From Gammaproteobacteria bacterium (GTDB lineage: Bacteria; Pseudomonadota; Gammaproteobacteria; Steroidobacterales; Rariloculaceae): a stretch of 64,000 nucleotides of DNA. The number at the start of each line of letters is the position of its first letter. The first letter of the stretch is position 1. The DNA lies in contig JAJEGN010000015.1 of NCBI GenBank assembly GCA_022819855.1, positions 1-64,000 on the forward strand, in the 5' to 3' direction. The notes under the pieces are model-generated. The model was not told the DNA's origin. It saw nothing but the letters and a program-made list of their open reading frames with translations, and did not search any database. A program made the position numbers and the translations under genes. Below, one piece after another: positions 51,595 through 59,498 of the stretch.

Positions 51595-52359
51595 ATGTCA
51601 ACTGAATCGCCCGCGCCGTCGGAACTCACGATCGCGGTTTTCGCCGACTTCGAGAACCTCGCGCTCGGCGCCGAGGAGAGCAACCAGGGCCGGTTCGAGA
51701 TGGATCTCGTACTCAAGCGCTTTCTCGAGCGCGGCAGGATCGTCTTCAGGCGCGCCTACTGCGACTGGAGCCGGTTTCAGAAGTTCTCGCGCGAGTTCCA
51801 TTCCGCCGGTTTCGAGATGATCGACATTCCGCGTTCGTCGGTGAGCGGCAAGAACAGCGCGGATATCCGGATGGTCGTCGACGCGCTCGACCTGTGCTAT
51901 TCGAAAGCGCATATCGACACGTTCGTGCTCCTGACCGGCGACAGCGACTTCTCGCCGCTCGCATCCAAGCTCAAGGAGAACGACAAGCGGGTCCTGGGTT
52001 GCGGCGTGCGCAGTTCAACGTCTGACCTGCTTGCCTCGAGCTGCGATGAATTCGTCTTCTACGACGACCTCGTGGCTGTCACGAAACGGACGCGCAAGCG
52101 CGGCAACCGGAAGCTCACGGCAAAGCAGCGCGAGCTGTTCGGGAGGCTGACCGAAACGGTCGGTTCCCTCGAAGGCGATCACGATCCGCTGTGGGGTTCC
52201 GTGGTCAAGACGGCGATGAAGCGCGTCTATCCGGATTTCGCGGAGAGCGCCTACGGCTACCGGAACTTCTCGGAGCTGCTCAGGGCCGCCAAGCGCGAAG
52301 GCGTCATCGAACTCGAAGAGGGCGACGCCGGCAACTTCAAGGTCGCGTCGGCGGATTGA
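51595..52359 (+). CDS. NYN-domain (LabA-like PIN) protein with C-terminal OST-HTH/LOTUS domain
   Basis: This 254-aa protein has an NYN nuclease-like domain at residues 10-150. The acidic residues are visible in AVFADFENLALG, KNSADIRMVVDALDL and LLTGDSDFSPLASKL. A basic linker (KRTRKRGNRKL) leads to a C-terminal winged-helix LOTUS/OST-HTH domain (GDHDPLWGSVVKTAMKRVYP, YGYRNFSELLRAA). In bacteria this two-domain form is linked to RNA processing or binding; the target is unknown. ATG 51595 has AGGA about 8 nt upstream. Confidence 0.9.
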   Translation: MSTESPAPSELTIAVFADFENLALGAEESNQGRFEMDLVLKRFLERGRIVFRRAYCDWSRFQKFSREFHSAGFEMIDIPRSSVSGKNSADIRMVVDALDLCYSKAHIDTFVLLTGDSDFSPLASKLKENDKRVLGCGVRSSTSDLLASSCDEFVFYDDLVAVTKRTRKRGNRKLTAKQRELFGRLTETVGSLEGDHDPLWGSVVKTAMKRVYPDFAESAYGYRNFSELLRAAKREGVIELEEGDAGNFKVASAD

Positions 52360-52470
52360 TTCGGCGGCTGACCGATACGTCAGCCGCTGGATGCGCCCGC
52401 TGGCTCAGGCCGGCCGTTTGACGCGTCAGGGAAACCTGGCTCCCACGGTCGCCCGCTGCAAGGCGGGAAT

Positions 52471-53070
52471 TCAGGGCACGTCGGGAGCAAGCGTGGCGAT
52501 CAGACCGGAACTCGGCGAGCCCAGGTCGCGCCAGAGTTCCAGCGGATCGCGCGAGAACACGTGCTCGGCACTTCCCGGCACGACGTTCCAGGCCCCTTCG
52601 GCGATCTCGGCCGCGAGCTGTCCCGGAGCCCAGGCGGCGTGTCCGGCGTACATCCGCAGGTACGACTCGTCGCCGATATTCACGTCGCCTTCGAGCAGAA
52701 AGTCCGCGCTGCTGCTGACATGGACGCCGTCGAGCACGCGCAGGTCCTCGACGTCGTCGGGCAGCGGTTCGCTTACGAGGACGACGAGCCGCGTCGGCGC
52801 GACGGGGCCGCCGAAAAAGACGCGGCCGGAATTGCCGTGTACGTCCTCGAGCTCGGGCGAGACCTGGCCGGGCTCGACCCAGGTCGGCCGGTTGATGATG
52901 ACGCCGACCGTGCCGTTGTCGTTGTGCCGAATCAACAGGACGACGGATTGGTTGAAATTCGGGTCAGTCAGCATGCCCCTGGCGACCAGCAATGCGCCGG
53001 TGTAGGGCGTCTGGGCCTGCGCGGCCAGACCAGGCAGCAAGCCGACGGTCGCGACAAGCGCTTTCGCCAT
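52471..53070 (-). CDS. Exported YqgE/AlgH-family protein
   Basis: This 199-aa protein belongs to the YqgE/AlgH family (DUF179): GALLVARGMLTDPNFNQSVV, GTVGVIINRPT and RVFFGGPVAPTRLVVL. YqgE proteins are normally cytoplasmic and begin at the family domain. Here residues 1-20 (MAKALVATVGLLPGLAAQAQ) look like a cleavable signal peptide, suggesting a periplasmic variant. The start at 53070 is supported by CGGGGA about 9 nt upstream; ATGs at 53079 and 53091 are alternatives that keep the signal. The function is unknown. Confidence 0.85.
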   Translation of the reverse strand: MAKALVATVGLLPGLAAQAQTPYTGALLVARGMLTDPNFNQSVVLLIRHNDNGTVGVIINRPTWVEPGQVSPELEDVHGNSGRVFFGGPVAPTRLVVLVSEPLPDDVEDLRVLDGVHVSSSADFLLEGDVNIGDESYLRMYAGHAAWAPGQLAAEIAEGAWNVVPGSAEHVFSRDPLELWRDLGSPSSGLIATLAPDVP

Positions 53071-53286
53071 GGAGCGCATTCCCCGGATCATTGTTGCGAG
53101 TGTCGGTCCTGGCGCCGGAGTAGTGGCGTGCGGTTTCGCGGTCGGCGGCATTTCCGCATCATACCGGTTTCGCGGGCCTGATTTCCCGCCGGGTGCTCGT
53201 CCCCGGAGGAACTGGCGACGGAACGGGCGGCCGACCCGCTTCATCAACCGGTGACCGGCCCGGCGCCCCAAAGGGCAGCGACATCG

Positions 53287-54351
53287 ATGAATCAACGGGA
53301 GCAGGTTGCGCCGGCCATGCGAGGCTACTCGATGCCGGCGGAATGGGAGCGCCACGAGGCGACGTGGTTGTCATGGCCGCACAACCGGGAAACCTGGCCC
53401 GGCTGTCTCGATCGGGCCGAGACGGCCATGGTCGAACTGGCGGCCGCGCTTGCCGAACATGAGCGCATTCACGTCAATGTGCTGGGCGCAGAACACCGGC
53501 GTCATGTGAGTCGCCTGCTCCGCGGCCGCGGTCCGCCCGAGAACGTTACATGGCACGGTTTTCCGACCGACGACGCGTGGATCCGCGATCATGGCGCCGT
53601 TTTCGTCGTTCGCAATGCCGCTTCCGATCCGCTGCTCGCGCTCGATTTCGAGTACAACGCCTGGGGCGGAAAGTATCCCCCGTACGATCTCGACCAGGGA
53701 ATCGCACGGCGGATGGCGGGCGCCCTTGGCGTGCCGTGCCGGTCTCCCGGTATCGTGCTCGAGGGCGGTTCGGTCGACGTCAACGGCGCGGGTACGGCTC
53801 TGACGACCGAGCAGTGCCTGCTCAACGACAACCGCAATCCCGGGCTCGACCGCGCCGGGATCGAAGCGGTGCTCGCGGACTCGCTCGGAGCGACAAACGT
53901 CATCTGGCTTGGCGACGGGATCGTTGGCGACGACACCGACGGCCACGTCGACAATCTGACCCGGTTCGTGGATCGCGACACGGTCGTGACGGCGATCGAG
54001 CCGAACGCGGCCGACCCGAACCACGCGCCGCTTGCACGCAACCGAGACCGTCTCGCGTCGGTTCGACTCGGCGAGGGTACGACGCTGAACATCGTCGAAC
54101 TGCCCATGCCCGCGCCCGTGTTCGTCGCCGGCAGGCGCTTGCCGGCAAGCTACGCGAACTTCTACATCGGTAACGAAATCGTGGCCGTACCGGTATTCGC
54201 GTGCGCAGAGGATGGGCAAGCCTGCGGCATCCTCGCGAACCTGTTTCCGGGCCGACGCATCGTGCCGATCGACTGCACCGCGCTCGCAGTCGGGCTCGGC
54301 GCGCTGCACTGCCTGACACAGCAGGTGCCAGGAGTCCGGTCGGTGCGGTAA
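53287..54351 (+). CDS. aguA: Agmatine deiminase
   Basis: This 354-aa cytoplasmic guanidino-group-modifying enzyme hydrolyses agmatine to N-carbamoylputrescine and ammonia. PAEWERHEATWLSWPHN opens the domain. DDAWIRDHGAVFV holds catalytic acids, DGHVDNLTRFVD the catalytic His and Asp, and LGALHCLTQQVPG the nucleophilic Cys near the C-terminus. The length fits the family. The start is ATG 53287. With SpeA and AguB downstream it completes the arginine-to-putrescine route. Confidence 0.93.
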   Translation: MNQREQVAPAMRGYSMPAEWERHEATWLSWPHNRETWPGCLDRAETAMVELAAALAEHERIHVNVLGAEHRRHVSRLLRGRGPPENVTWHGFPTDDAWIRDHGAVFVVRNAASDPLLALDFEYNAWGGKYPPYDLDQGIARRMAGALGVPCRSPGIVLEGGSVDVNGAGTALTTEQCLLNDNRNPGLDRAGIEAVLADSLGATNVIWLGDGIVGDDTDGHVDNLTRFVDRDTVVTAIEPNAADPNHAPLARNRDRLASVRLGEGTTLNIVELPMPAPVFVAGRRLPASYANFYIGNEIVAVPVFACAEDGQACGILANLFPGRRIVPIDCTALAVGLGALHCLTQQVPGVRSVR

Positions 54352-54420
54352 GAGTGTTCGGAACGGCACGATCCCTGGGCCGCTTGCAGCCGTGTCGCTC
54401 GCGGATCGATGTTCGGGCAA

Positions 54421-54439
54421 GGCCGGCGCGATCCCGGCC
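54421..54439 (+). terminator. Weak hairpin after agmatine deiminase
   Basis: GGCCGG (54421-54426) pairs with CCGGCC (54434-54439) around 7 nt, and GGGTTTT follows about 8 nt later. It lies 70 nt after the aguA stop. It may terminate aguA transcripts before the candidate promoter at 54544. Confidence 0.3.
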
Positions 54440-54543
54440 GGCAGACTTGGGTTTTCGGCGTCGTTCGCCTGCGGCAGGTCGGGCGGATTCCGAGTTTGTC
54501 GGGAAGGGATGCACAGTGGTCGCGGGTCGACCGGGCCTGAATG

Positions 54544-54572
54544 TTGTCGCCCGCTTCCCGATTCCCTAATCT
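54544..54572 (+). promoter_or_regulatory. Candidate promoter for the DHS-like/speA/aguB unit
   Basis: TTGTCG (54544-54549) and TAATCT (54567-54572) are separated by 17 nt, 43 nt before ATG 54615. The match to consensus is moderate. Nothing else is recognisable in the 263-nt gap except the weak hairpin at 54421. Confidence 0.35.
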
Positions 54573-54614
54573 ATCGCTCCCCTGCTGACCCTGGTGCCTT
54601 TCGGGAGCCGCGAC

Positions 54615-55586
54615 ATGGGCATCATTTCCGATTTCGTTGCCCACAATTTCCGCCATTTCAACAGCGCCGCGCTTGCCGATGCGGCCGACGCCTACCTGCG
54701 TCATCTCGAGGCCGGCGGATCGATGATGATCACGCTCGCGGGCGCCATGAGCACGGCGGAACTCGGCGTGTCGCTCGCGGAGATGATTCGCCGCGAGAAA
54801 GTGCACGCGATCTGCTGCACGGGCGCGAACCTCGAGGAGGACATCTTCAACCTCGTCGCGCATGAGCATTACCTGCGCATTCCCAACTACCGGGAACTGA
54901 CGGCGGCGCAGGAAGAATCGCTGCTCGAGCGCAAGCTCAATCGCGTGACCGATACCTGCATTCCCGAGGAGGAAGCGATGCGGCGCACGGAAGAGTGCGT
55001 CGTCAAGCGTTGGATCGAGGCCGACGCCGCGGGTAAGCGCTGTTTCCCGCACGAATTCCTTTACGACGCGCTGCGCTCGGGCGACCTCGAGCGCCATTAC
55101 CAGATCGATCCCGACGAGAGCTGGCTGCTCGCCGCCAGCAAGCGCGACCTGCCGTTGTTCGTGCCGGGCTGGGAGGACTCGACCCTCGGCAACATGTACG
55201 CGGCGCAGTGCATCGCCGGGGAAATCGAGCATGTCGACACGGTCCGCTCGGGCATCGAGTACATGATGGGACTCGCGGACTGGTACCAGATGGCGTCGGC
55301 ACAAGGTTCCGTCGGGTTCTTTCAGATCGGCGGCGGCATCGCGGGCGACTTTCCGATTTGCGTCGTGCCCATGCTCGAGCAGGATCTCAAGCTCGAAAAT
55401 GTCGAGCGCTGGGGCTACTTCTGTCAGATCAGCGACGCGACGACGAGCTATGGCTCCTATTCCGGAGCGGTACCCAACGAGAAGATCACCTGGGGCAAGC
55501 TCGACGCGAGCACGCCCAGGTTCATCATCGAGTCCGACGCGACGATCGTCGCACCGCTGATCTTCGCCTGCGTGCTTGGAGCCTGA
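54615..55586 (+). CDS. Deoxyhypusine synthase-like polyamine enzyme
   Basis: This 323-aa NAD-dependent enzyme belongs to the deoxyhypusine synthase family. The signature TLAGAMSTAELGVSLAEMIR is near residue 47. The catalytic-type Lys is Lys295 in EKITWGKLDAS, the counterpart of the SWGK lysine of eukaryotic DHS. Bacteria lack eIF5A, and bacterial homologues make homospermidine-like products. Because the flanking genes make and consume agmatine, agmatine or putrescine is the likely aminobutyl donor or acceptor. A guanidino-capped homospermidine analogue is a specific possibility. ATG 54615 follows GGGAG; it ends 1 nt before speA. Confidence 0.88.
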   Translation: MGIISDFVAHNFRHFNSAALADAADAYLRHLEAGGSMMITLAGAMSTAELGVSLAEMIRREKVHAICCTGANLEEDIFNLVAHEHYLRIPNYRELTAAQEESLLERKLNRVTDTCIPEEEAMRRTEECVVKRWIEADAAGKRCFPHEFLYDALRSGDLERHYQIDPDESWLLAASKRDLPLFVPGWEDSTLGNMYAAQCIAGEIEHVDTVRSGIEYMMGLADWYQMASAQGSVGFFQIGGGIAGDFPICVVPMLEQDLKLENVERWGYFCQISDATTSYGSYSGAVPNEKITWGKLDASTPRFIIESDATIVAPLIFACVLGA

Positions 55587-55587
55587 G

Positions 55588-57570
55588 ATGTCGGTGCGCG
55601 CGCCGGATTTCGCTGCTGCCGGTACCGAACCGGCGTGGACCATCGCCGACTCCACGGAACTCTACCTGACGGGAAGTTGGGGCGCACAGTTCTTTTTCGT
55701 CAACGAGAACGGGCACGTCGCGGTCAACGTGATGAACGAGGCCGCGACGACGATGGACGTCGTTGCCATCGTCGAGGAGCTGCGCCGGCGCGGCGTGCAG
55801 TTCCCGATACTGCTGCGGTTTCAGGACGTGCTTCGCGCCCGGGTCAGACGCCTCAACGAAGCGTTCCACAAGGCGATCGAGGATGCGGGCTATCGCAACG
55901 ACTACCGAGCCGTCTACCCGATCAAGGTCAATCAGTTGCACGAGGTCGTCGACGAGCTGCTTGATGCCGGAAAGCCGTACGGGATGGGGCTGGAATGCGG
56001 ATCGAAGGCGGAACTCATTGCGGCGCTGCCTCAGCTCGACGACGACACCTTGCTGGTCTGCAACGGCGTCAAGGACAAGTCGATGCTGTCGCTCATCATC
56101 TCCGGACAACGGCTTGGCAGAAACGCGATACCTGTGATCGAAAACCACGCAGAGTTCGTCGATCTCAAGGAGCTCGCGTTCAAAGCCGGCTTCGTACCGC
56201 GGCTCGGCGTTCGCGTCCGGCTTTCGACGCCGGGCTCCGGCCGCTGGTCGGAGTCATCGGGGGAAAACTCGAAGTTCGGTTTGAGCGTCGCGGAACTCCT
56301 GTCCCTGCTGCGCGAACTGGAGGCCGGCGGTCTGGCCGACCGGCTGCTTGTCCTGCATTGCCACATCGGCAGCCAGATCGCCGACATTCACGTCCTGAAG
56401 CAGGCCGCCAGGGAAGTGACCCGGATCTATGCCGAGCTCGTCGGCCGAGGCGCCGGCGTCAGGTATCTCGACCTCGGCGGCGGTCTCGGCGTCAACTACG
56501 ATCGAGGCCATCTCGAGGAAGGCGCGGGCATCAACTACAGCCTGCAGGAATACGCGAACGCCGTGGTGTTCACGGTGCAGGAAATCTGCGCCGCGCACGG
56601 CGTCGCCGAGCCGACCATCGTGACCGAGAGCGGTCGCGCGCTTACCGCGCATCACTCGGCCCTGATCGTACCCGTGCTCGGGACCCGTGCGAAGGACGAT
56701 CCGGCCCTGGAGTACATGGTCGATGAGGGAGCCTCCGACCCTGTTCAGGCCCTGCACGCGGTCCTCGCCCACCTTGACTCCGTCGAGACGCCGGGAGAGC
56801 TGCTCGAGGCGTATCACGAAGGCAACGAGCGTCTCGGCGAGGTGCGCAGCCTGTTCTCGCTCGGGTATCTCGACCTCGAACAGCGGGCGCTGGCCGAGAG
56901 CCTGTATTGGCGGCTGTGTTCGAGGCTGCTGGCGGCGTTCAGGAGCGGCCCGGGAGCTTCTCTTCCGGAAGTTGGAGAGCTCGAACGTCAGCTCACCGAC
57001 CTCTACCTGTGCGATTTCTCCATCTTTCAGTCGATGCTCGATCACTGGGCGATCGGCCAGCCGTTTCCGATCATGCCGATCGACCGCCTCGACGAGCGGC
57101 CGGACCGGCGCGGCGTGCTCGTCGACCTGACCTGCGACTCCGACGGCCGTGTCAGCCACTACGTTTCGGCGCATGCCGACAACAGCTTCCTGCCGCTGCA
57201 CGCGCCGAAGCCGGGCGAACCGTACTATCTCGCGTTCTTTCTCATGGGCGCTTACGAGGACATCGTCGGCGATGCACACAATCTCTTCGGGCGCGTCTCA
57301 GAAGCGCACATCTACGCCGATCCCGAGGAACCGGACAATTTCTGGATCGAGAAGATCATTCCCGGCACGGCGATCCAGGACATGCTCGCGCAGGTTCAGT
57401 ACTTTCCGAACGATCTGCATAGGCGCATGAGCGAACTGGTTCGCGCGAAGATTCAGGAAGGCGTCGTGCGCCCGACCCAGGGCATCGCGATCCTCGACCA
57501 GTACATGGCCTGTTTCCCGCAGAACACGTACTGCAACCCACGCGATATGGAGCAGGATGCGCCGGCGTGA
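55588..57570 (+). CDS. speA: Biosynthetic arginine decarboxylase
   Basis: This 660-aa fold-III PLP enzyme decarboxylates arginine to agmatine. The PLP lysine is Lys113 in AVYPIKVNQLHEVV. LHCHIGSQIADIHVLK and LDLGGGLGVNYDRG are family motifs. The C-terminal region is complete (QYMACFPQNTYCNP). ATG 55588 starts 1 nt after the DHS-like stop, so the genes are tightly coupled. Its stop TGA (57568-57570) overlaps a GTG that opens the mini-ORF array leading to aguB. Its last codons, encoding EQDAPA, resemble the ends of those mini-ORFs. Confidence 0.95.
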   Translation: MSVRAPDFAAAGTEPAWTIADSTELYLTGSWGAQFFFVNENGHVAVNVMNEAATTMDVVAIVEELRRRGVQFPILLRFQDVLRARVRRLNEAFHKAIEDAGYRNDYRAVYPIKVNQLHEVVDELLDAGKPYGMGLECGSKAELIAALPQLDDDTLLVCNGVKDKSMLSLIISGQRLGRNAIPVIENHAEFVDLKELAFKAGFVPRLGVRVRLSTPGSGRWSESSGENSKFGLSVAELLSLLRELEAGGLADRLLVLHCHIGSQIADIHVLKQAAREVTRIYAELVGRGAGVRYLDLGGGLGVNYDRGHLEEGAGINYSLQEYANAVVFTVQEICAAHGVAEPTIVTESGRALTAHHSALIVPVLGTRAKDDPALEYMVDEGASDPVQALHAVLAHLDSVETPGELLEAYHEGNERLGEVRSLFSLGYLDLEQRALAESLYWRLCSRLLAAFRSGPGASLPEVGELERQLTDLYLCDFSIFQSMLDHWAIGQPFPIMPIDRLDERPDRRGVLVDLTCDSDGRVSHYVSAHADNSFLPLHAPKPGEPYYLAFFLMGAYEDIVGDAHNLFGRVSEAHIYADPEEPDNFWIEKIIPGTAIQDMLAQVQYFPNDLHRRMSELVRAKIQEGVVRPTQGIAILDQYMACFPQNTYCNPRDMEQDAPA

Positions 57571-57614
57571 GAGGAGAACGCGGCAGCCGGATCGACCGGG
57601 AAGTGTCGCCGTGA
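57567..57614 (+). CDS. Mini-ORF L0 (15 aa) overlapping the speA stop
   Basis: GTG 57567 overlaps the speA stop as GTGA and opens a 15-codon frame (MRGERGSRIDREVSP) ending at TGA 57612-57614, which again forms GTGA with the next start. GGAAG at 57599-57603 lies 7 nt before that next start. By hand count the 44-nt unit matches the following one at 24 positions. Its peptide is unlikely to matter; the arrangement suggests translational coupling. Expression is inferred. Confidence 0.45.
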   Translation: MRGERGSRIDREVSP

Positions 57615-57658
57615 GCGATGTGCGTCAGGGCGCCAGGCAACAGGAAGCGACGCCATGA
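57611..57658 (+). CDS. Mini-ORF L1 (15 aa)
   Basis: GTG 57611 opens MSDVRQGARQQEATP and stops at TGA 57656-57658, which overlaps the next ATG as ATGA. The peptide start MSD resembles that of AguB, and its end QQEATP resembles the SpeA tail EQDAPA. GGAAG at 57643-57647 precedes the next start by 7 nt. Confidence 0.5.
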   Translation: MSDVRQGARQQEATP

Positions 57659-57702
57659 ACGATCCGCGCTACGGCGCACAGCAACAGGAAGCGCCGTCTT
57701 GA
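57655..57702 (+). CDS. Mini-ORF L2 (15 aa) coupled to aguB
   Basis: ATG 57655 opens MNDPRYGAQQQEAPS and stops at TGA 57700-57702, overlapping the TTG start of aguB as TTGA. GGAAG at 57687-57691 precedes that TTG by 7 nt. This is the only mini-ORF with an ATG, and it would bring ribosomes directly onto the weak TTG start. Confidence 0.52.
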   Translation: MNDPRYGAQQQEAPS

Positions 57703-58706
57703 GCGACACGCAGCACAGCCGGTCGCTTGCCGTCGGACTCGTGCAGATGTCGATGCGGCGGGACCTCGACGAGAATGCCGCAAGAGCCGAGGAGGGCATC
57801 CGCGAGGCGGCCGCGCAGGGTGCGAAGCTCGTCTGCCTTCCGGAACTGTACCGTTTGCGCTATTTCTGCCAGTCCGAGGACGCGGCCAACTTCGATCTCG
57901 CTGAGCCCGTGCCTGGTCCTTCCACCGACCGTCTGGCTGCCCTTGCGGCGGAACTCGACGTCACGATCGTCGCGGGCCTCTTCGAGCGGCGCGCGGCCGG
58001 CGTCTACCACAACACGGCTGTCGTGATCGACCGGGCGCGCGGTTACGTCGGGAAGTACCGCAAGATGCACATCCCGGACGATCCTCGCTACTACGAAAAA
58101 TTCTACTTTGCGCCGGGCGATCTCGGCTTTGCCTCGTTTCGAACGGAGTCGGCCGAACTCGGCGTGCTCGTCTGCTGGGACCAGTGGTTTCCGGAAGCGG
58201 CCCGCATGGCAGCGCTCAAGGGCGCGGAGATCCTCGTGTATCCGACAGCGATCGGCTGGCATCCCGAGGAACGCGATGAGGACGGCGACCGCCAGCTCGC
58301 TGCCTGGGAGACCGTCCAGCGCAGCCACGCGATCGCCAACGGCTGCTTCGTCGTGGCCGTGAACCGGGTGGGATTCGAGCCGGAGCCTGGCGGCGGCATC
58401 GAAGCCATTGATCGCGGGGAATCAAGGTCGGAGTCCGGCGTCGCCGGCATCGAGGCGGTGAGTCAGGCGGGATTGTTGCCGGAGCCCGTGAAAGGCCGTG
58501 GCATCGAGTTTTGGGGAGGAAGCTTCGTTGCGGCGCCCGACGGGCGCGTTCTCACCCGCGCCCCGGACGATGGCGAAGCCGTGCTCACTACGACAATCGA
58601 CCTTGGCGAGGTCGAGGCGCAGCGCCGCGCCTGGCCCTTCTTCCGGGACCGGCGTATCGATGCCTACGACGAGCTGCTGGCGCGGTTTTCGGACGCCCAG
58701 GAGTAA
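57699..58706 (+). CDS. aguB: N-carbamoylputrescine amidase
   Basis: This 335-aa nitrilase-superfamily enzyme converts N-carbamoylputrescine to putrescine, CO2 and ammonia. The catalytic triad is visible: Glu in CLPELYRLRYF, Lys in KYRKMHIPDD and Cys in VLVCWDQWFPE. TTG 57699 was chosen because the peptide then begins MSDTQHS directly before LAVGLVQMSMRRD, with GGAAG 7 nt upstream. Compared with typical AguB, about 35 extra residues lie between VNRVGFEPEPG and IEFWGGSFV. They contain the repeated element GIEA (GGIEAID, AGIEAVS, then GIEFW). The translation signal is embedded in the 44-nt repeat array. Confidence 0.9.
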   Translation: MSDTQHSRSLAVGLVQMSMRRDLDENAARAEEGIREAAAQGAKLVCLPELYRLRYFCQSEDAANFDLAEPVPGPSTDRLAALAAELDVTIVAGLFERRAAGVYHNTAVVIDRARGYVGKYRKMHIPDDPRYYEKFYFAPGDLGFASFRTESAELGVLVCWDQWFPEAARMAALKGAEILVYPTAIGWHPEERDEDGDRQLAAWETVQRSHAIANGCFVVAVNRVGFEPEPGGGIEAIDRGESRSESGVAGIEAVSQAGLLPEPVKGRGIEFWGGSFVAAPDGRVLTRAPDDGEAVLTTTIDLGEVEAQRRAWPFFRDRRIDAYDELLARFSDAQE

Positions 58707-58707
58707 A

Positions 58708-59090
58708 TCAACCTGACTCGCAGGGCTCCGGCCGCCAGGAAGATCCGTCTTCGAGCCGTTTGAAGCTCGTGCTGGTCACGAATTCCTCCGTGAGGTATTG
58801 CGGATCGTCGACGCGGCGCCCTTCTTCATTGAGAGGCACGCTCGCGTAGTCGCCTTTTGGCGGAACGACCATCCGCCACCGCCAGTCTTCCGTCACCACC
58901 GACACCCAGTAGCCGGTGAGATCCGTGGGGGCGGCCTCGCGCGCGCCAGTTCGACCAGGCCGATGAACTCCGGATACATCGTTTCGGCGCCGCCGAGCAC
59001 CGCGCGCATCGGCAGCCCGGAGCTCTCGGCGAATTCCTCGCACTTGTCAGAAAGCTGGATGTTCTTCCGTTCGTGACGTGTGCGCCGCGT
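58708..59090 (-). pseudogene. Remnant of a small conserved gene
   Basis: The minus strand encodes TDLTGYWVSVVTEDWRWRMV followed by PPKGDYASVPLNEEGRRV, a pattern I associate with a family of small exported proteins of unknown function near quinoprotein dehydrogenases. After GRRV the sequence changes to an unrelated tail (TEEFVTSTSFKRLEDG). Upstream, the related frame EFIGLVELARAR sits in a different reading phase, so the N-terminal part is frameshifted and no start with a signal peptide is found. I read this as a decayed or deletion-fused gene. It converges on aguB with a 1-nt gap. Confidence 0.5.
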
Positions 59091-59498
59091 CGTTGAGAGT
59101 CGCGCACGCGCCAGGCACGCAGCCGTGTAATACTGAACCAACGGGTTACAAATGTCTTGCCTGGTTCTCCGGTAACCAGAGCAATTGCCGATCAGGCGTC
59201 GCAAGACCATGTCGTCTCCGCCGTACCGTACCCGCGTTCCGTAAGGCTCGAAATTCTGTGAGGCTCGAGCCACGAAATCGTCGAGCAGCGACTCCGGTAG
59301 CTTCGGAACTGCCCGGTGTAGCCCTGCGCCATCGTGTTTGCATGGCCGCTGCGCATCAGCGACATTTCAGGCGAGCTAGTTACTCCAAAAAACTTCTGTA
59401 TACTCGGGGCATTGGGGTTAAAACGCAGGCGGGCGCGCTGTCGTAATTGCACGAATGCAACGACAGCGACCGACCAGGGAATAACGGAGACCAAAAAA
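59091..59498 (+). promoter_or_regulatory. Non-coding leader/promoter region of the TonB receptor
   Basis: This stretch of about 400 nt has no convincing gene. TATACT at 59399-59404 (preceded by TG, an extended -10) would start a transcript about 90 nt before GTG 59499. The -35 region is weak (TAGTTA at 59377). Local AT content is higher than elsewhere around 59380-59420 and 59490-59515, as expected for a promoter and leader. Confidence 0.45.

Larger units (their letters stand above)
57567..57698 (+). repeat. Three tandem 44-nt translation-initiation repeats between speA and aguB
   Basis: Units begin at 57567, 57611 and 57655, and the aguB start at 57699 keeps the same 44-nt period. Each unit holds a start codon, a 15-codon frame and GGAAG at unit positions 33-37, 7 nt before the next start. 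Units 2 and 3 match at 32 of 44 positions. The last 17 nt before unit 1, inside speA, match the end of unit 2 at 12 of 17, so the duplication seems to have begun at the speA 3' end. Confidence 0.75.
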
